A program made the position numbers and the translations under genes. A stretch of 64,000 nt of DNA from Floccularia luteovirens (taxonomy: Eukaryota; Basidiomycota; Agaricomycetes; Agaricales; Squamanitaceae): contig VSJF01000003.1 in the NCBI GenBank assembly GCA_009739215.1, forward strand, positions 310,001 through 374,000, in the 5' to 3' direction. Shown here piece by piece: positions 11,587 through 22,830 of the stretch. Each line of letters starts with the position of its first letter. Within the stretch, counting starts at the first letter, position 1. Under the pieces are notes generated by a model. That model did not search any database, was not told the DNA's origin, and saw nothing but the letters and a program-made list of their open reading frames with translations.

Positions 11587-14500
11587 ATGGCAGCAGCGAT
11601 CACCATTCCGAGCAGCGATTATGACCTCTGGGACGCTTGGCTCCATAAGATTTGTACGTACTAATAACTTATTTCTCTTTACGATTAACTCCCTGACCTT
11701 CTTCCCCACAGATGAGGTCACCCAGCAGGACAATTGGTTCATGCCCACCGAGGACATCATCTCCACTGGTGTATGTATCCGGGTAGAGAACGGATTTTTT
11801 CGTGTATTTCCGTACGAAAATCAGGCCCTCGTTCCGTTCGAAGCTGCTGTCCGTAAGCTCAACCCAGTAGCTGCAGTCAAGTTGCGCAGTGCTTCTGTCC
11901 TCGCAGCATTACGCAAAGTGTACGCACCTCCGAAACTATTTGTATAACTGTTACGATACTAACTGTCAGAACAGAGGCCCAGAGGACAGGTCTATGTATG
12001 TTGATCAGAACACGCGCATACAAATACTTGATAGCATGGACCAGCTCCCAGAAGCTGAAAAAGATCAATGCGGGGCGTTCATTGTGAGTTGCCTACCCAT
12101 TTCTCATTTATATGCACCATTCTTAATGGTATTAGCGTGATGAAAGCTCTCTGGTTTTATGGTGCTTCAATATAGACTCTATGGTCCCATTGTGTAGAGA
12201 CTTTGAAGAGAAGCTCATTAAGCACATTTGGCGCACCCGATCTATAGCGCGCAAGCCTACACCATCCATAACCTCAGCAGCTATGGCACCAACCAACAAC
12301 AGCATCTCTGTTGCGAGTTCCCAAGCCGACTTGAATGAAAAATTCCCCGAGGAAGGGACAACCAAAGAAAAAGAAATCAAGTCTGAAAAGCGCCCTTGGT
12401 GGAGCTGGAAATTGCAATCAAAGAAACCGAAAGCTTCTGGTAAACTTGACTTGGAGAAATCAGGGAAGCGGAAAAAGAGAAAGTTAGTGCTACTTGGTCC
12501 ATTATATGCTGGCCTTGGAGCTGCTCTTTCTACTTGTGAGTCCCAATTTTCTATCATATAAAATAATTGCCTTACGTAATTCCTTTATCCCAGATTTTGT
12601 CGGTTCTGGTGTATCTGTTCTTCTCGAAGAGTGGATGTTAGATGGTAATGCCGTCCGATTTGCGCTGCTTGCCACAATGCCCGTTATCTTTTGCGTTTCC
12701 ATTGTAAGCTGATTATGGAGATTTAGTAATTTGTAAAGCTGATTCTCGTGTCTAGTTCTTCTGCCTTCAACTCAGTCGGTAATATTTGCCTCATGTAAGT
12801 GTAACTCTGTTATTTCTGCTATCGGGGGATTTACCTTTTGTCAGCTTTGGTCCTGTTGCCCAATACCACGAGAACTCGATGTATTACTCCGCAGTCAAAC
12901 CCGATCCGAATCCTGAAATTGATAACAACCTCCCTCACATCACCATCCAGATGCCTGTGTACAAGGAAAGCTTGGAATTGACAATGTAAGCTCATGCTTG
13001 TACTTCTTGAAAAATCCATACATATTTCTATTATTCTAGCGCACCTTCAGTATATTCCGTCAAGAAAGCTATGCAGACGTATGCACGTCAAGGTATACCC
13101 TTATTCACATGAGTCAGTATGAAGCATGTTAACATACTTTGTAACAGGTGGAACATCTGCTATCTTTATTTGTGATGACGGGTTGCAACTCCTTCCGGAA
13201 GAAGATCGCGAGGAACGTATTGCGTTCTATGCTAACCACAACATCGGATGGGTTGCGCGCCCTGGTCATTCATCTGCCCCAGATGGGTTCAAACGTGCGG
13301 GTAAATTCAAAAAAGCCAGCAAGTTTGTATAAAATTATGCTTCCGAAAAACTACCAATTCTTACTTGCCGATCCATTTTTAGCATGAATTACGGTTTAGG
13401 TAAGATACAATGCACGTTTTTGATTCTTTCATTTTCTTACTTTTTTAATTCATAGATTTGTCTTTGAAGCTTGAAAAGTTTCTTGCTCAGCTGGAGGCAG
13501 AAGGTGCAGATGACCAAGCTGATGAAAGCCTTGAAGATCGTGCTATGAAAATGGCTCAAGAGGAAATGTTTGAAGAAAGCGGACAACGTTTCAAACCTTG
13601 GTGTGCAAACGGAAAATCTATCAGAGTTGGTGAAATCATCTTAATCATCGATTCGGACACCGTTGTTCCTGAGGTTAGAATGTCCCCCTATATCTTATTC
13701 TTCCTTGATATCATACATTTCTATTTCTTTTCTAGGATTGCTTCAGGGATGCTGCTAGAGAAATGGGCGAGTCTCCGGATGTCGCGATCATTCAGCACGA
13801 ATCTGGTTAGTAATTACCTTATTTCTTGCTTACCGACATTTACCGACATTTTTCCACCAGACGTCATGCAAGTCGCACACCACTACTTTGAGAACGGAAT
13901 CACGCATTTCACGCGACGCATCAACAGATGTATTTCATTGGGATGTGCTAATGGGGAAGTTGCACCGTTTGTAGGGCATAACGCGTTCCTTCGCTGGTCT
14001 GCTGTGCAAGATGCATCTTTCATCGATCCCGCTGATAATAAGCGCAAGCAATGGTCCGAAGCAAACGTCTCAGAAGATTTTGACCTTGCTCTAAGGCTTC
14101 TTCTAAATGGATACACTCTACGTTGGGCTACCTACTCTGAAGGAGGGTTCAAGGAAGGGTGTATCACTCACCGTGGTCGATGAGTTAGCACGTTGGCAGA
14201 AATATGCTTACGGTACGAACATATCGAAGCTCAGACCGCGTGTTATGTCTTAAATCGTTGCTAGGGTGCAATGAAATTATCTTCAATCCACTCATCAGGT
14301 GGTGGCGACACGGACCGATCAGTCCCCAGCTTCGAGGGTTTGTTTGGTCGCGAGCGCCTGTGCATTACAAAATCGGTATGATGTCGTGTAAGTGCCCTGG
14401 TTCATATATTCCTGCCACAATCTTACACTAAATGCATCTCCCGTTCTATAGATATGTTCTCGTACTGTACGTCACCCATCTGCTATCCAGTAACATCGTA

Positions 14501-15295
14501 GTATTGATCAATTGTATTGTTCACATCTAGATGGTATCGCTGCATCAACGTTAGGGTCGATACTCAATTATCTCCTTCTTGGGCTAGCCGTCAAGGTTGA
14601 TCGGTATTATCTTCACAGCTTTGAGATTCTATTGGCTTGCACTGTCGTCTTTCCCGGCATCGGCAATCTTGGCTACACATTGCTGGAATACAGACTTGGT
14701 CATAGGAACTTTTTTGGCGCATTGCTTGAAAACCTAAGATGGATACCATTCTTGTAAGCATTTTCCCCCTTGTGCTATGTGAATCTAGTCTGATTTTGTT
14801 TGGCAGCTTGTTCTTCTTCGGTGGACTTAGCATTCACTTGTCGACTGCCATCCTAGCGCATCTATTCTCATATAACATGTAAGATTCAATTTCTTCCCCC
14901 TTTTTGTGCAGTGCTTATATTCTGTCATATAGGACTTGGGGCTCAACCGGAAAAGAAGTGGAAAGATCGACATTTTGGATTGAAGGTAATCCATAACGTT
15001 TTGTTGCACTCTATCTAGCTGAACAGGAAATTATAGTACCCCGCATATGGTCCCGGTTCAAATTGTCATTCATTATTTGTTTCGCATGCATTGTAATGAT
15101 GATCATCTTCACTACGAACGTCGTTCCCTTCGAATGGCAAATCCCAGGTTGGAACTGGGCAATTATCATCCCGCTTTCTCTCGTTGTGGGTTGTCACATA
15201 CTGCTACCGGTAAGTTGACCCAAAATTTCGTTACACCAAACTAAATAAAATTTTAGATCGTTTTAAATCCATGGCTCATGATTTTCTCTTACTGA
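11587..15295 (+). CDS. GT2-family processive glycosyltransferase (fungal hyphal-growth GT2 type), frame interrupted once
   Basis: About 20 exons join from 11587 to a stop at 15295; two are very short (13383-13399 and 14452-14466). The order is: cytosolic N-terminus with a Lys-rich stretch, hydrophobic segments (YFVGSGVSVLLEEW, ALLATMPVIFCVSI), then a GT-A catalytic domain with ITIQMPVYKESLE, FICDDGLQLLPEED, ILIIDSDTVVPEDC, FVGHNAFLRW, SEDFDLALRLLLNGY and ARWQKYAYG, then at least four C-terminal helices. This pattern of D, DxD, ED and R/QxxRW-like sites is that of the conserved fungal type-2 glycosyltransferases needed for hyphal growth on solid surfaces; the polymer made is unknown. Odd: an extra G in a GGG run at 14157-14159 shifts the frame between GGFKEG and VSLTVVDELARW, which are otherwise continuous. 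Chitin synthase is less likely because the QRRRW motif is absent. Confidence 0.82.
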
Positions 15296-15559
15296 AACAT
15301 CTGCCAATAATCTATGTGAATATCAATGGCTTCCGTTCTAATTATATGTCAATACCTACGATATCGCCTTTACTGTCATTACTTTCGGGGACGTGATTAG
15401 GACTGGGTATATGTGGAATGTTTCAATTTGGACTAGTATTTTATCAAGATTGAATGTATATCGTTAATATCCAAAGCATCTCGGGTTATTTTGCACTCCA
15501 TATAGAAACATCCGCTGAATCTCCACATTCAACGTTTTTAACATGCACCAAAATGGCCT
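15296..15559. terminator. Tail-to-tail 3' region of GT2 and alcohol dehydrogenase genes
   Basis: 264 bases separate the stops of two convergent genes; both transcripts must end here. No clear polyadenylation consensus stands out beyond AT-rich stretches. Confidence 0.3.
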
Positions 15560-17141
15560 TCATAACTTGGCACTTCTATCAGCGCGGTTGATCTGAATGA
15601 CTATTTTTCCGAACTGATCGCCTCTACTCATAAGATCAAAGCCTTTTTCTGCAGATTCGAGCCCATTGAGGACATGAGATACGATGGGTTGGATGCGGTG
15701 TTTCGCGAGAAAGTTAGTGGCGTCGATTAGATCCTTGTGAGAGCCCATCGTAGAGCCTATGCAAAAACACTTTAGATCCTTGAAGATTCGTTTATCTTAC
15801 TGCACTCACCGATAAGTTGTTGATTTCTCAAAACTTCACGCATGGTTAGCGTGATTTTTGGGCTAGCGGTCCTAAGGTGTATATCATGTCAGCTTTTACT
15901 CATTGTTCTAGTCCGGGCTTTTGCTATGCCGATGATAGATGAATATAATGAGGGCTTACATTCCGTAACATACGACTTTACCGCCTTGTTTAAGATAGGA
16001 ACTGATTTGTCCCATGATGTCGCCACCACCTGAATCAATGACAGCATCGAGAGTGCTCCCTTTCTTATCTTTCTTCAACAACTCGCCGATTTGAGCTGCC
16101 CAATTGTCTATAAGATGGGAAACAAAGATGCGGCGATTGTCAAATAGACATTTTTTGATTGCAGAAAGTATACGGAAACAATGGGTTTGTTTGATAGGGT
16201 TGATACATACCGGTTTTGTAGTTCGCGCCTCCTTTAGCTCCGAGCGCTATTGCCTTGTCAATCTTCTCTTGACTGCCACTTGTGACATAAACTGAGGCGC
16301 CCGAGGCTAAGCAGATTTGCATCGCTATCAGCGCGACTCCGCCACCAATGCCGGTGATGAGCACGTTCTGCCCTGCTTGTACTTTAGCATTTACAATCAC
16401 CTGCCCTAATGTAGGCATGTTTATTTCGAGCTCTTCTGGTTTCACTTGATAAGAGTCGGCTCTCACCTCCATGCGGTCACTGCACCCAAAGGCCATGCAG
16501 CCATGTGGATGTCATCGAGGTGGTCAGGAGAGAGGATAACTTGGCTGCGTTCTACGACGACGTATTCACTGAACGTTCCCAGGGAAATGGATTTGGTGCC
16601 CCCTAGGATTCCAAAGCTAAATTCATTATCGGTCTCGATTAGCTGCAAAGTTAAGAGCTAGGAAACACACATGTACTTGCCTCGATTCTGGTGCTAGAGG
16701 ATCATTATCCCACCCACGCATTGGGGTGAGGAATACACGTTTATTCAGGAGTGGGTCGTGCTCATTCCCAGAGGCGATGACAGTCCCTATCAAAGAGTTA
16801 ATAGCTAGGTCGCTTCATTTCTCTCTTAGAGTTACATGGACACTTGCGTACCTGCGCCGTCAGCACCAAGAACACTACCCATGGCAATCCCTGGGTATTG
16901 TCCTTTCCTTATCCATACCTTCATTCAACCAATAAGATGCTAGTGTGGACTGCATCAATATATATACATTACATCTCTGTGATTGAAAGCAGCTGCTCCA
17001 ATCTCCACCAATAGTTCCCCTGGCTTCAAAAGCAGGGATTGCTCGTTTTTCAAGTACGGCATCGTGATAGACAGGTTTTGACTGAGTAGAAGATTTCCGT
17101 AATGCAATTACTTTGGTATGTTCAGGTATTTGGCGGGCCAT
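15560..17141 (-). CDS. Zinc-type alcohol dehydrogenase-like / quinone oxidoreductase (MDR family), frame interrupted twice
   Basis: Eight exons on the reverse strand: 17141-16973, 16918-16852, 16786-16681, 16616-16467, 16405-16211, 16107-15960, 15871-15810 and 15756-15560. The product is a cytosolic medium-chain dehydrogenase/reductase: a GroES-like part (PGELLVEIGAAAFNHRD, YPGIAMGSVLGADGAG), then FSEYVVVERSQVI, a Rossmann NAD(P) site (GQNVLITGIGGGVALIAMQ), LDAVIDSGGGDIM and a C-terminal KDLIDATNFLAKHRIQP. It resembles uncharacterised zinc-type alcohol dehydrogenase-like proteins of fungi; the substrate is unknown. The third intron has a perfect GC donor (AG|GCAAGT at 16681/16680). Odd: two single-base insertions break the conserved frame, one in the TTTT run at 17028-17031 (before PGELLV) and one at 16400-16401 (CAGGTG at the start of exon 5). 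Either assembly error or a dead gene; the rest is well preserved. Confidence 0.78.
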
Positions 17142-17328
17142 AACAACCAAGAGAAACAGCTTGCAAGTTCAAACTTCTCATTCCCGGCAGAGTTGAAAGA
17201 TGTAACCGGGTGTTCTTACAAATTTTGCATGTAAGATAAGATAAGATTTATGTATCAACTTGCAATTCAAACTTTCCGATTATGTCAGTTTCATTTTTAA
17301 CAAACTACATTGCCATTACAGCACTTAG
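17142..17328. promoter_or_regulatory. Compact bidirectional promoter region
   Basis: Only 187 bases separate the start codons of the alcohol dehydrogenase (-) and sfc6 (+). The spacer is AT-rich and includes the repeated TAAGATAAGAT near 17233. It must serve both genes. Confidence 0.45.
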
Positions 17329-20299
17329 ATGTCTAGGCAATTGCGACCTCGAAAAGCTCGGCCGAGCTATGCCTCGATGTTGGAGGGCGATGAAGATGAT
17401 ATAGAAGAAGTAACGACAAATGTTGATGCAGGACCCTCATCTTCTGCCAAAATTGTTGTTGATGACGACCCCGACAGTGGAAGTGATTTTATGCTCGAGA
17501 AAGAAGGAGCCATTGGTCCGACTGAATTGAATGATGATGATGATGTCGAAGATGTGGACGTGGAAGATGAGATGCATGTCGTATCTGACCCTGAGGAAGA
17601 GTCGCGGAGCTCGACTAAACATATTCAATCTACCACACACGATTCTAGGAAGAAAACAACTTCTAAAGGAAAGAGAAAGGCAACTGCAAAACATATCTCC
17701 AGTCTTGGCATACCTGCTAAACGCCAGATGACTGCGCTCCCTACTCCAAGTATAAATCATCGTCATCGTGCTGTTCCACTTTTCTCCCCAACTGGACGCG
17801 TTGAAAGGCTTACTAGGAAGCCTAGATTGTTCTCTCTACCTGACATCACTATGACGAATAGTTTTGGCCAGAATGTGAGTATTACAGATCGCGTCAACAA
17901 ATCCTGGGGGTATAATATCGGTCCGGGGCCAATTTGGGAGATTGTTGAGGATAGGGGATGGTATAAAGAGGCCTTGAGAGCTGGCGAGGACGTTGGGAGC
18001 GATGCAAAGAGACGTCCAGTTGTATATTCGGATTTACGCGTCAAAGATGGTTGGGAGTTGTTGAGCAGGCAGTACGTGCAAGGTCATCTCAAATTCAGTC
18101 TCTTACACTCAACTACAAACTATAAGGGATGCTGCACGTTACCTTCCGACTGACGTCTTTTTAACGGAAGGTGGAAGTTTCAAACCACCACCACCTATAC
18201 CTTGTCTTGTAGGCCCTATCGATAGTCAAACTCGACTTGAAATCCAAATATTTGAATCGTATTCTATGTGTCTGTCTGCAGCTTCCTGAAGTTGTTACCC
18301 AATTAACGGTATCAAAACAGCGAAATATATCTCAGGTAGCGAATCGTTTATCTTCAATGCTGGAGCTCCTGTGTGGGGTCTTGATTGGTGTCCCATTCAT
18401 CACGAAGATAGAACCGGTAAATTCGCACATGATTTGTTCTTTAATGACAAGTCAGTTTACAAACTAGTCGTCAGCTCGTTCTTACAAGCAGTACATTGCG
18501 GTCGCTCCATTCCCTTCTTCCTCACATTCCCCGGAAATTGGGGTAAAAGTTCAAAAACCCTCTTATGCTTGCATACAAATATGGTCATTATCTCCAGAGG
18601 ACACGGCGGAGTCACAGCCCAGGGCAACTAAAAAGAAGAAGGATTCTCGTGGTCAGATGACATGCGAGATGATTTTGTGCCTCGAAGGAGGTCCTGCTCA
18701 TGAGATAAAATGGTGTCCATTACCCGCACATGACACTGTAAGCTGCTGAAGAAAACCTCGTTTCCTTTACACTCACACCATGCCTTTAGTTTACAAGCTC
18801 AAGGAAACCTAAAAAGCTAGGGATACTTGCCGGATCTTTTGAGGATGGATCATTGTCAATATATGCTGTACCAGATCCCGTTGGTGTGGTTCCAATGCAG
18901 GATTCGCCTATGCCAATATATGGTTTGTGCGCAGACTCTTCTTTTGATCATCCCCTATTTAAAGCATGCTTTAGTAAAACTACCAAAACCGCTACTTAGG
19001 ATTGAATTGGAAGGAACATCATGTTGGTCAATTGATTGGGCGAATAGCGAGGTTATCGCAGTCGGTACTACGAACGGCAGGTGCCACATATTAATAAACG
19101 GTGTAGTTGTAACCTCTAACTTCCACAGGAGTCATCGCTGTGTTTAATGTAGGACCTGCATTACACAATAGTAATGAACCTAGTTCGTCATTTTTATCTC
19201 TTAGATATCATACCCTAAATTTTCCCTACAGCTTCGGAAACAATCACCGACATCCGCCCAGCACATTACATCACGGTTCATCAGTCCGCCATTCGCAGCC
19301 TTGCATGGTTGAAAGTTCCCCCGAGTTCCCCCACAGGTGAACCGTGTGTTACCGATGATCCTACTGTCATCGCTAGTGGGGGATACGATGGTGTGGTATG
19401 TATGACGGATATACGTGACGGCCACGGCGCGGTGGTGAACAGAACGAGAGGTTCCCAAATTATCATATATATCAGAGGCAACGCTGATGCACCATAGATA
19501 TTATCAATGCTATGACATTTTCTCCTTTCACTGGTGGACCCATGACAATGGATCACGAAAATACCGTTAAAGCTTATTCTGCGTCACCAACTATGCTTGG
19601 GAGGGGACACACTCTCGTAGAGCCCTCAGGTCCCGTATGGGTGAGACACATAACGTTTTCTCTTTCTCTGTTCCTTATTTTATGATTTTTAGAGTCTAAG
19701 CTCCTCAGATTATCACCCTCAGTTGGCTATTGGTTCAGCAGATGGCTCATGTATGACAACTAATACGTTAAAGTCAACAAGACGAGGTGGTTCAGTGGTA
19801 ATTTATATTCACAGTCTGTTATGTGTGTGGGTCGACTAATTCATATCTGCAGCCTTTTCTTGTTCACAAGATATACCAAATGGATTATAGCCGAAATACT
19901 AAAGAATACCGGATGTTGGAACGATTTTTGCCACAGGTACTGCTTGGCTTGAATACTATACGGTGCTTGTTTATCTGAAGATAATTACAGGAGATACATG
20001 ACCGCCCCTCTGTAACCCGCGCTGCTAAAGGCAAGGGGAAGGCCCAACCAACTTTCTTGTCCACAGGGGCTTGGCCACAAGAGGTCGGAATACATCGGGT
20101 GGTATGGAATAGTGGTAATGGCATGGGTTCTGCTGGTCTATTGGCCTCTGCAACATTTTCTGGGCTATGTCGTATCGATGATTTGTGGGGTCAATGGGTT
20201 AGGGACAAGATACCGTACGGAGGGGTTGAGCAAATCAGGAAGGAGTCAGATGCTAGTGTTATGGAAGTTGACTCGGATGATTCCCTTGCATCCGATTGA
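17329..20299 (+). CDS. sfc6: TFIIIC subunit Sfc6 / GTF3C2-like WD40 protein
   Basis: The first exon, 17329-18071, encodes an acidic, then Lys-rich disordered N-terminus (MSRQLRPRKARPSYASM; DDDDVEDVDVEDE). About a dozen exons follow to a stop at 20299. Joined exons give WD40-type blades: FIFNAGAPVWGLDWCP, CLEGGPAHEIKWCPLPAHD, ILAGSFEDGSLSIYAV, CWSIDWANSEVIAVGTTNG, HQSAIRSLAWLKVP, VIASGGYDGVVCMTDIRDG and QLAIGSADGSC. This architecture, with GAPVWGLDWCP and the GTTNG and SGGYDG blades, matches the TFIIIC tau-60/tau-91 side (Sfc6, Tfc6, GTF3C2), a nuclear DNA-binding factor that recruits RNA polymerase III to tRNA and 5S genes. One intron starts with GC at 19077. The frame is clean across all joins I traced. 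Its start is 187 bases from the divergent dehydrogenase. Confidence 0.85.
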
Positions 20300-20940
20300 G
20301 TGATTATCGTCCAATGAAGATAACTCTTGACTTGACAGAAGTGTTAATTATACTTCGTATGTATGTACAGTAAATTAAGTAGTGTATCTTTGCCGTCATT
20401 CAACTTGATGACTCATTTCATGTCGTAAGGACTTGTGGAATACACCTGTATGACGGGCATAAAGGCCCAGTGGATTTGTCGTATAGCTTCATGTTGCGAT
20501 CAAAACTGGGTAGGTGAAATCCTTCGGATCCTGCGAACAGATGTTAATTCAAGGTCATTCGTTCAACATAACACTATATACCTATCTACCTCATGAATAT
20601 TTATTGAAGCGTCCCCAATGCACTACCCTCATTATGGAAGCCTCCATCAGTTATATTGTCTCGGCTGTGTGAAGGATACCTGCGTTTTTCATATCTCTTG
20701 CATGCTAGCCCCTGTGTAAGTGCTGGGAGGGCATTCTTAAGATAATTCCAAAGGTGGGGTGTTGCGAAATGTTGCGGGGAGATATTTTTGTTCAAGAAAT
20801 TCAAACCTTTTAAACTTGTTGTAGCAAGAAACTTTGTGTACATTTGGATCCAGCCACTCGCATCTACATTAGAACTCTATCTCCTGTAAGTTTCAGACAG
20901 AACACGAAATTATATACAAGTACAGGTACTCATAATGTCA
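20300..20940. other. Interval between sfc6 and the FunK1 remnant
   Basis: No convincing gene. A reverse-strand frame at 20601-20843 (80 codons) has no recognisable motif and no partner exons. Confidence 0.4.
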
Positions 20941-21780
20941 TTATTGAGAATCCTGTCGCTCTTCATTTGTCCTGGTGGGAGGCCTCGGACGCTTGATAGG
21001 AGGTAGAGGATACATATGGAGATCTGTTATGTCCAGGGCATCGTCAAACATAGCGCCAAACTTGGAGTGAATATCTACAAATATTGCGTCTTGGGATACG
21101 TTGTTTACCAAATGAGCCTTGTAGCTGTCCAAGAGCAGGGTCCTTACATCGGCGAGAACATCTAGATGATCGTATATGTCGTCGAAGTTGGGTGTGAGCC
21201 TGAAGAAATCCTCTCTGTTGGTGCTTGGAGTGTGCTGGAATAATATTATCGAAGTGATGTTCAGGGCTTTTCCATGTTAAAGACCACGCTTCAACCCACC
21301 AAACTGACTCTAAGTCATGAATATAATTATGGATCAGATCCGGCACCCGTGTGGCATTTGTGTCTGGATTAGACAAATTTCTGGTAGATCTAGTCGAAGC
21401 TCCAATCCTGTATTTACCAGCCTTAACCTCGATTGCCATGAAGTCAACTGTTCCCCACTCAGAGTCATAGATAATTAATTGATAAGAGACCAGTTATAAC
21501 AACTACTCACAGTTCGAATCTTGTGTTTTCCTCCTGATCCCATAGGAATTGCATATTCCAAGTCAGCTAACTTCCCCTGGTCACCCATTAAGATTATTGC
21601 CTGGGCTGACATCTCGATGAACAAAATCTTTTCTACACATTATTTCTAGTCCTATAATATATGTTGAGTCATCACTGGAATCGATGAAGACGAATCTTTA
21701 ATAGCATACATGCAATAAAGTCTTCTGTTCCCAAATCTGGTTACATCATCAGAATCCGGCTGAAACCGATCAAAATTCTT
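20941..21780 (-). pseudogene. FunK1-type fungal protein kinase, C-terminal remnant
   Basis: Reverse-strand pieces spell the second half of a FunK1 kinase in order: catalytic loop DFVHRDVSPGN, then GKLADLEYA in place of the DFG region, then GTVDFMAIEV, then HDLESVWWVEAWSLTW, then EDFFRLTPNFDDIYDHL and a C-terminal tail ending at 20941. These are signature segments of the mushroom FunK1 expansion. The N-lobe is missing: the similarity fades by about 21.78 kb, only some 40 bases from the start codon of the oppositely directed mL54 gene. Two frame breaks are visible, one in GATTATT near 21593-21598 (between SPGN and the GDQGKL stretch) and one near 21212-21219 (before EDFFRL). It is most simply a truncated, non-functional copy. 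Confidence 0.72.
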
Positions 21781-21818
21781 TGGAAATAACTTTTATTGTG
21801 GAACAGTCACGTTCAAAT

Positions 21819-22242
21819 ATGTCCTTTCTTCACATACTTAAGCGTTCCTCAAGGTATCCGCAGTCTTCGTGGTCCTGGAAGAGATACGCCAGCAATGCAA
21901 CGCCAGCAGTAGCAAAACAAACCAACAAAAAGCTCACAACCACCACAACTGGTAAGTGTACGAGTTACTATCTTTCTCTAGCTCTTTTATAACGTTTCAT
22001 AACTAGGAGCAGTCCCAGTATCGTCCTGTTCCGCCGATACAGTCCTAACGGGTCTAAATTATTTGAAAGGACAACCACAAGTGCTAGCTTTGTCCGACGA
22101 TCAATATCCGGATTGGTTATGGACAATATTGCAGCCCAAAGTTTACCCCGACGATGGGCCCGGGGAAAAAGCGGAACGGGTGAAGAGGAGAGCTGAGAAC
22201 AGGCAACGCATCAAGGACCGAAATTTCATGCAAACTCAATGA
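21819..22242 (+). CDS. MRPL37: Mitochondrial large-subunit ribosomal protein mL54
   Basis: Two exons, 21819-21951 and 22007-22242, encode about 122 residues. The N-terminus (MSFLHILKRSSRY, then SWSWKRYAS) is basic and Ser-rich like a mitochondrial targeting peptide. The mature part contains GLNYLKGQPQVLALSDDQYP followed by DWLWTIL, then a Lys/Arg-rich helix (KAERVKRRAENRQRIKDRNF), as in the mL54 (MRPL54/Mrpl37) family. It is a structural component of the mitochondrial ribosome. The frame is intact. The nearest neighbour upstream is the FunK1 remnant on the other strand, about 40 bases away. Confidence 0.88.
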
Positions 22243-22830
22243 GTTTATTTATTTCTGTAAGTGGATTCAAATCCTTGATTGTTTTCTGTAGCTTAAAATC
22301 GTACTCCTTAGGGTTTCCTCAATGGCGGACGAATACCACCCACACCCTTTTTTGTGGTGCAAAATTATATGCCAAGTATTCTCCTAGATGTATTGACAAA
22401 CAATGTCATATTCAATCGGCAAGAAAACATATGGGTGCTCGCATATAATTAATCCTTCAGAAGTTGAAGTACAACTATAATTGCGTCGAGAGGGAGTGGT
22501 TTCTTAATTTTATGTGTATCTTTACCGTTGCCATGCCATATACGTCTAGCATCGGGCTGCGTTGATCTTTAAATTGCCTACTTGATATTAGGAAGACCAC
22601 CTCAAGACCACCTCAAGTGTAGTTTCGTCGAACTACACATAACCTTATGAAATACCTGAAACTAACTGATGGATACTTTTCAAGCAAGTACCAAAGTGAA
22701 TTTGTGTTGCTAAGCGAGCACAAATGTGTACTACTGGAAATTATTTAGTAGGATTGTAAGGAGAGATGTGAAAACTTCTGGTAACGAATGAACTCTTTCT
22801 GCCACTCTCTCCGGTGGATTCCTATGGTGT

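Noticed and set aside
20601..20843. Reverse-strand frame of 80 codons downstream of sfc6
   Set aside because: No recognisable segment and no relation to the adjacent FunK1 remnant.
21500..21530. AGTTCGAATC resembling a tRNA B box
   Set aside because: It falls in the FunK1 remnant next to a splice site; no A box or foldable arms were found around it.
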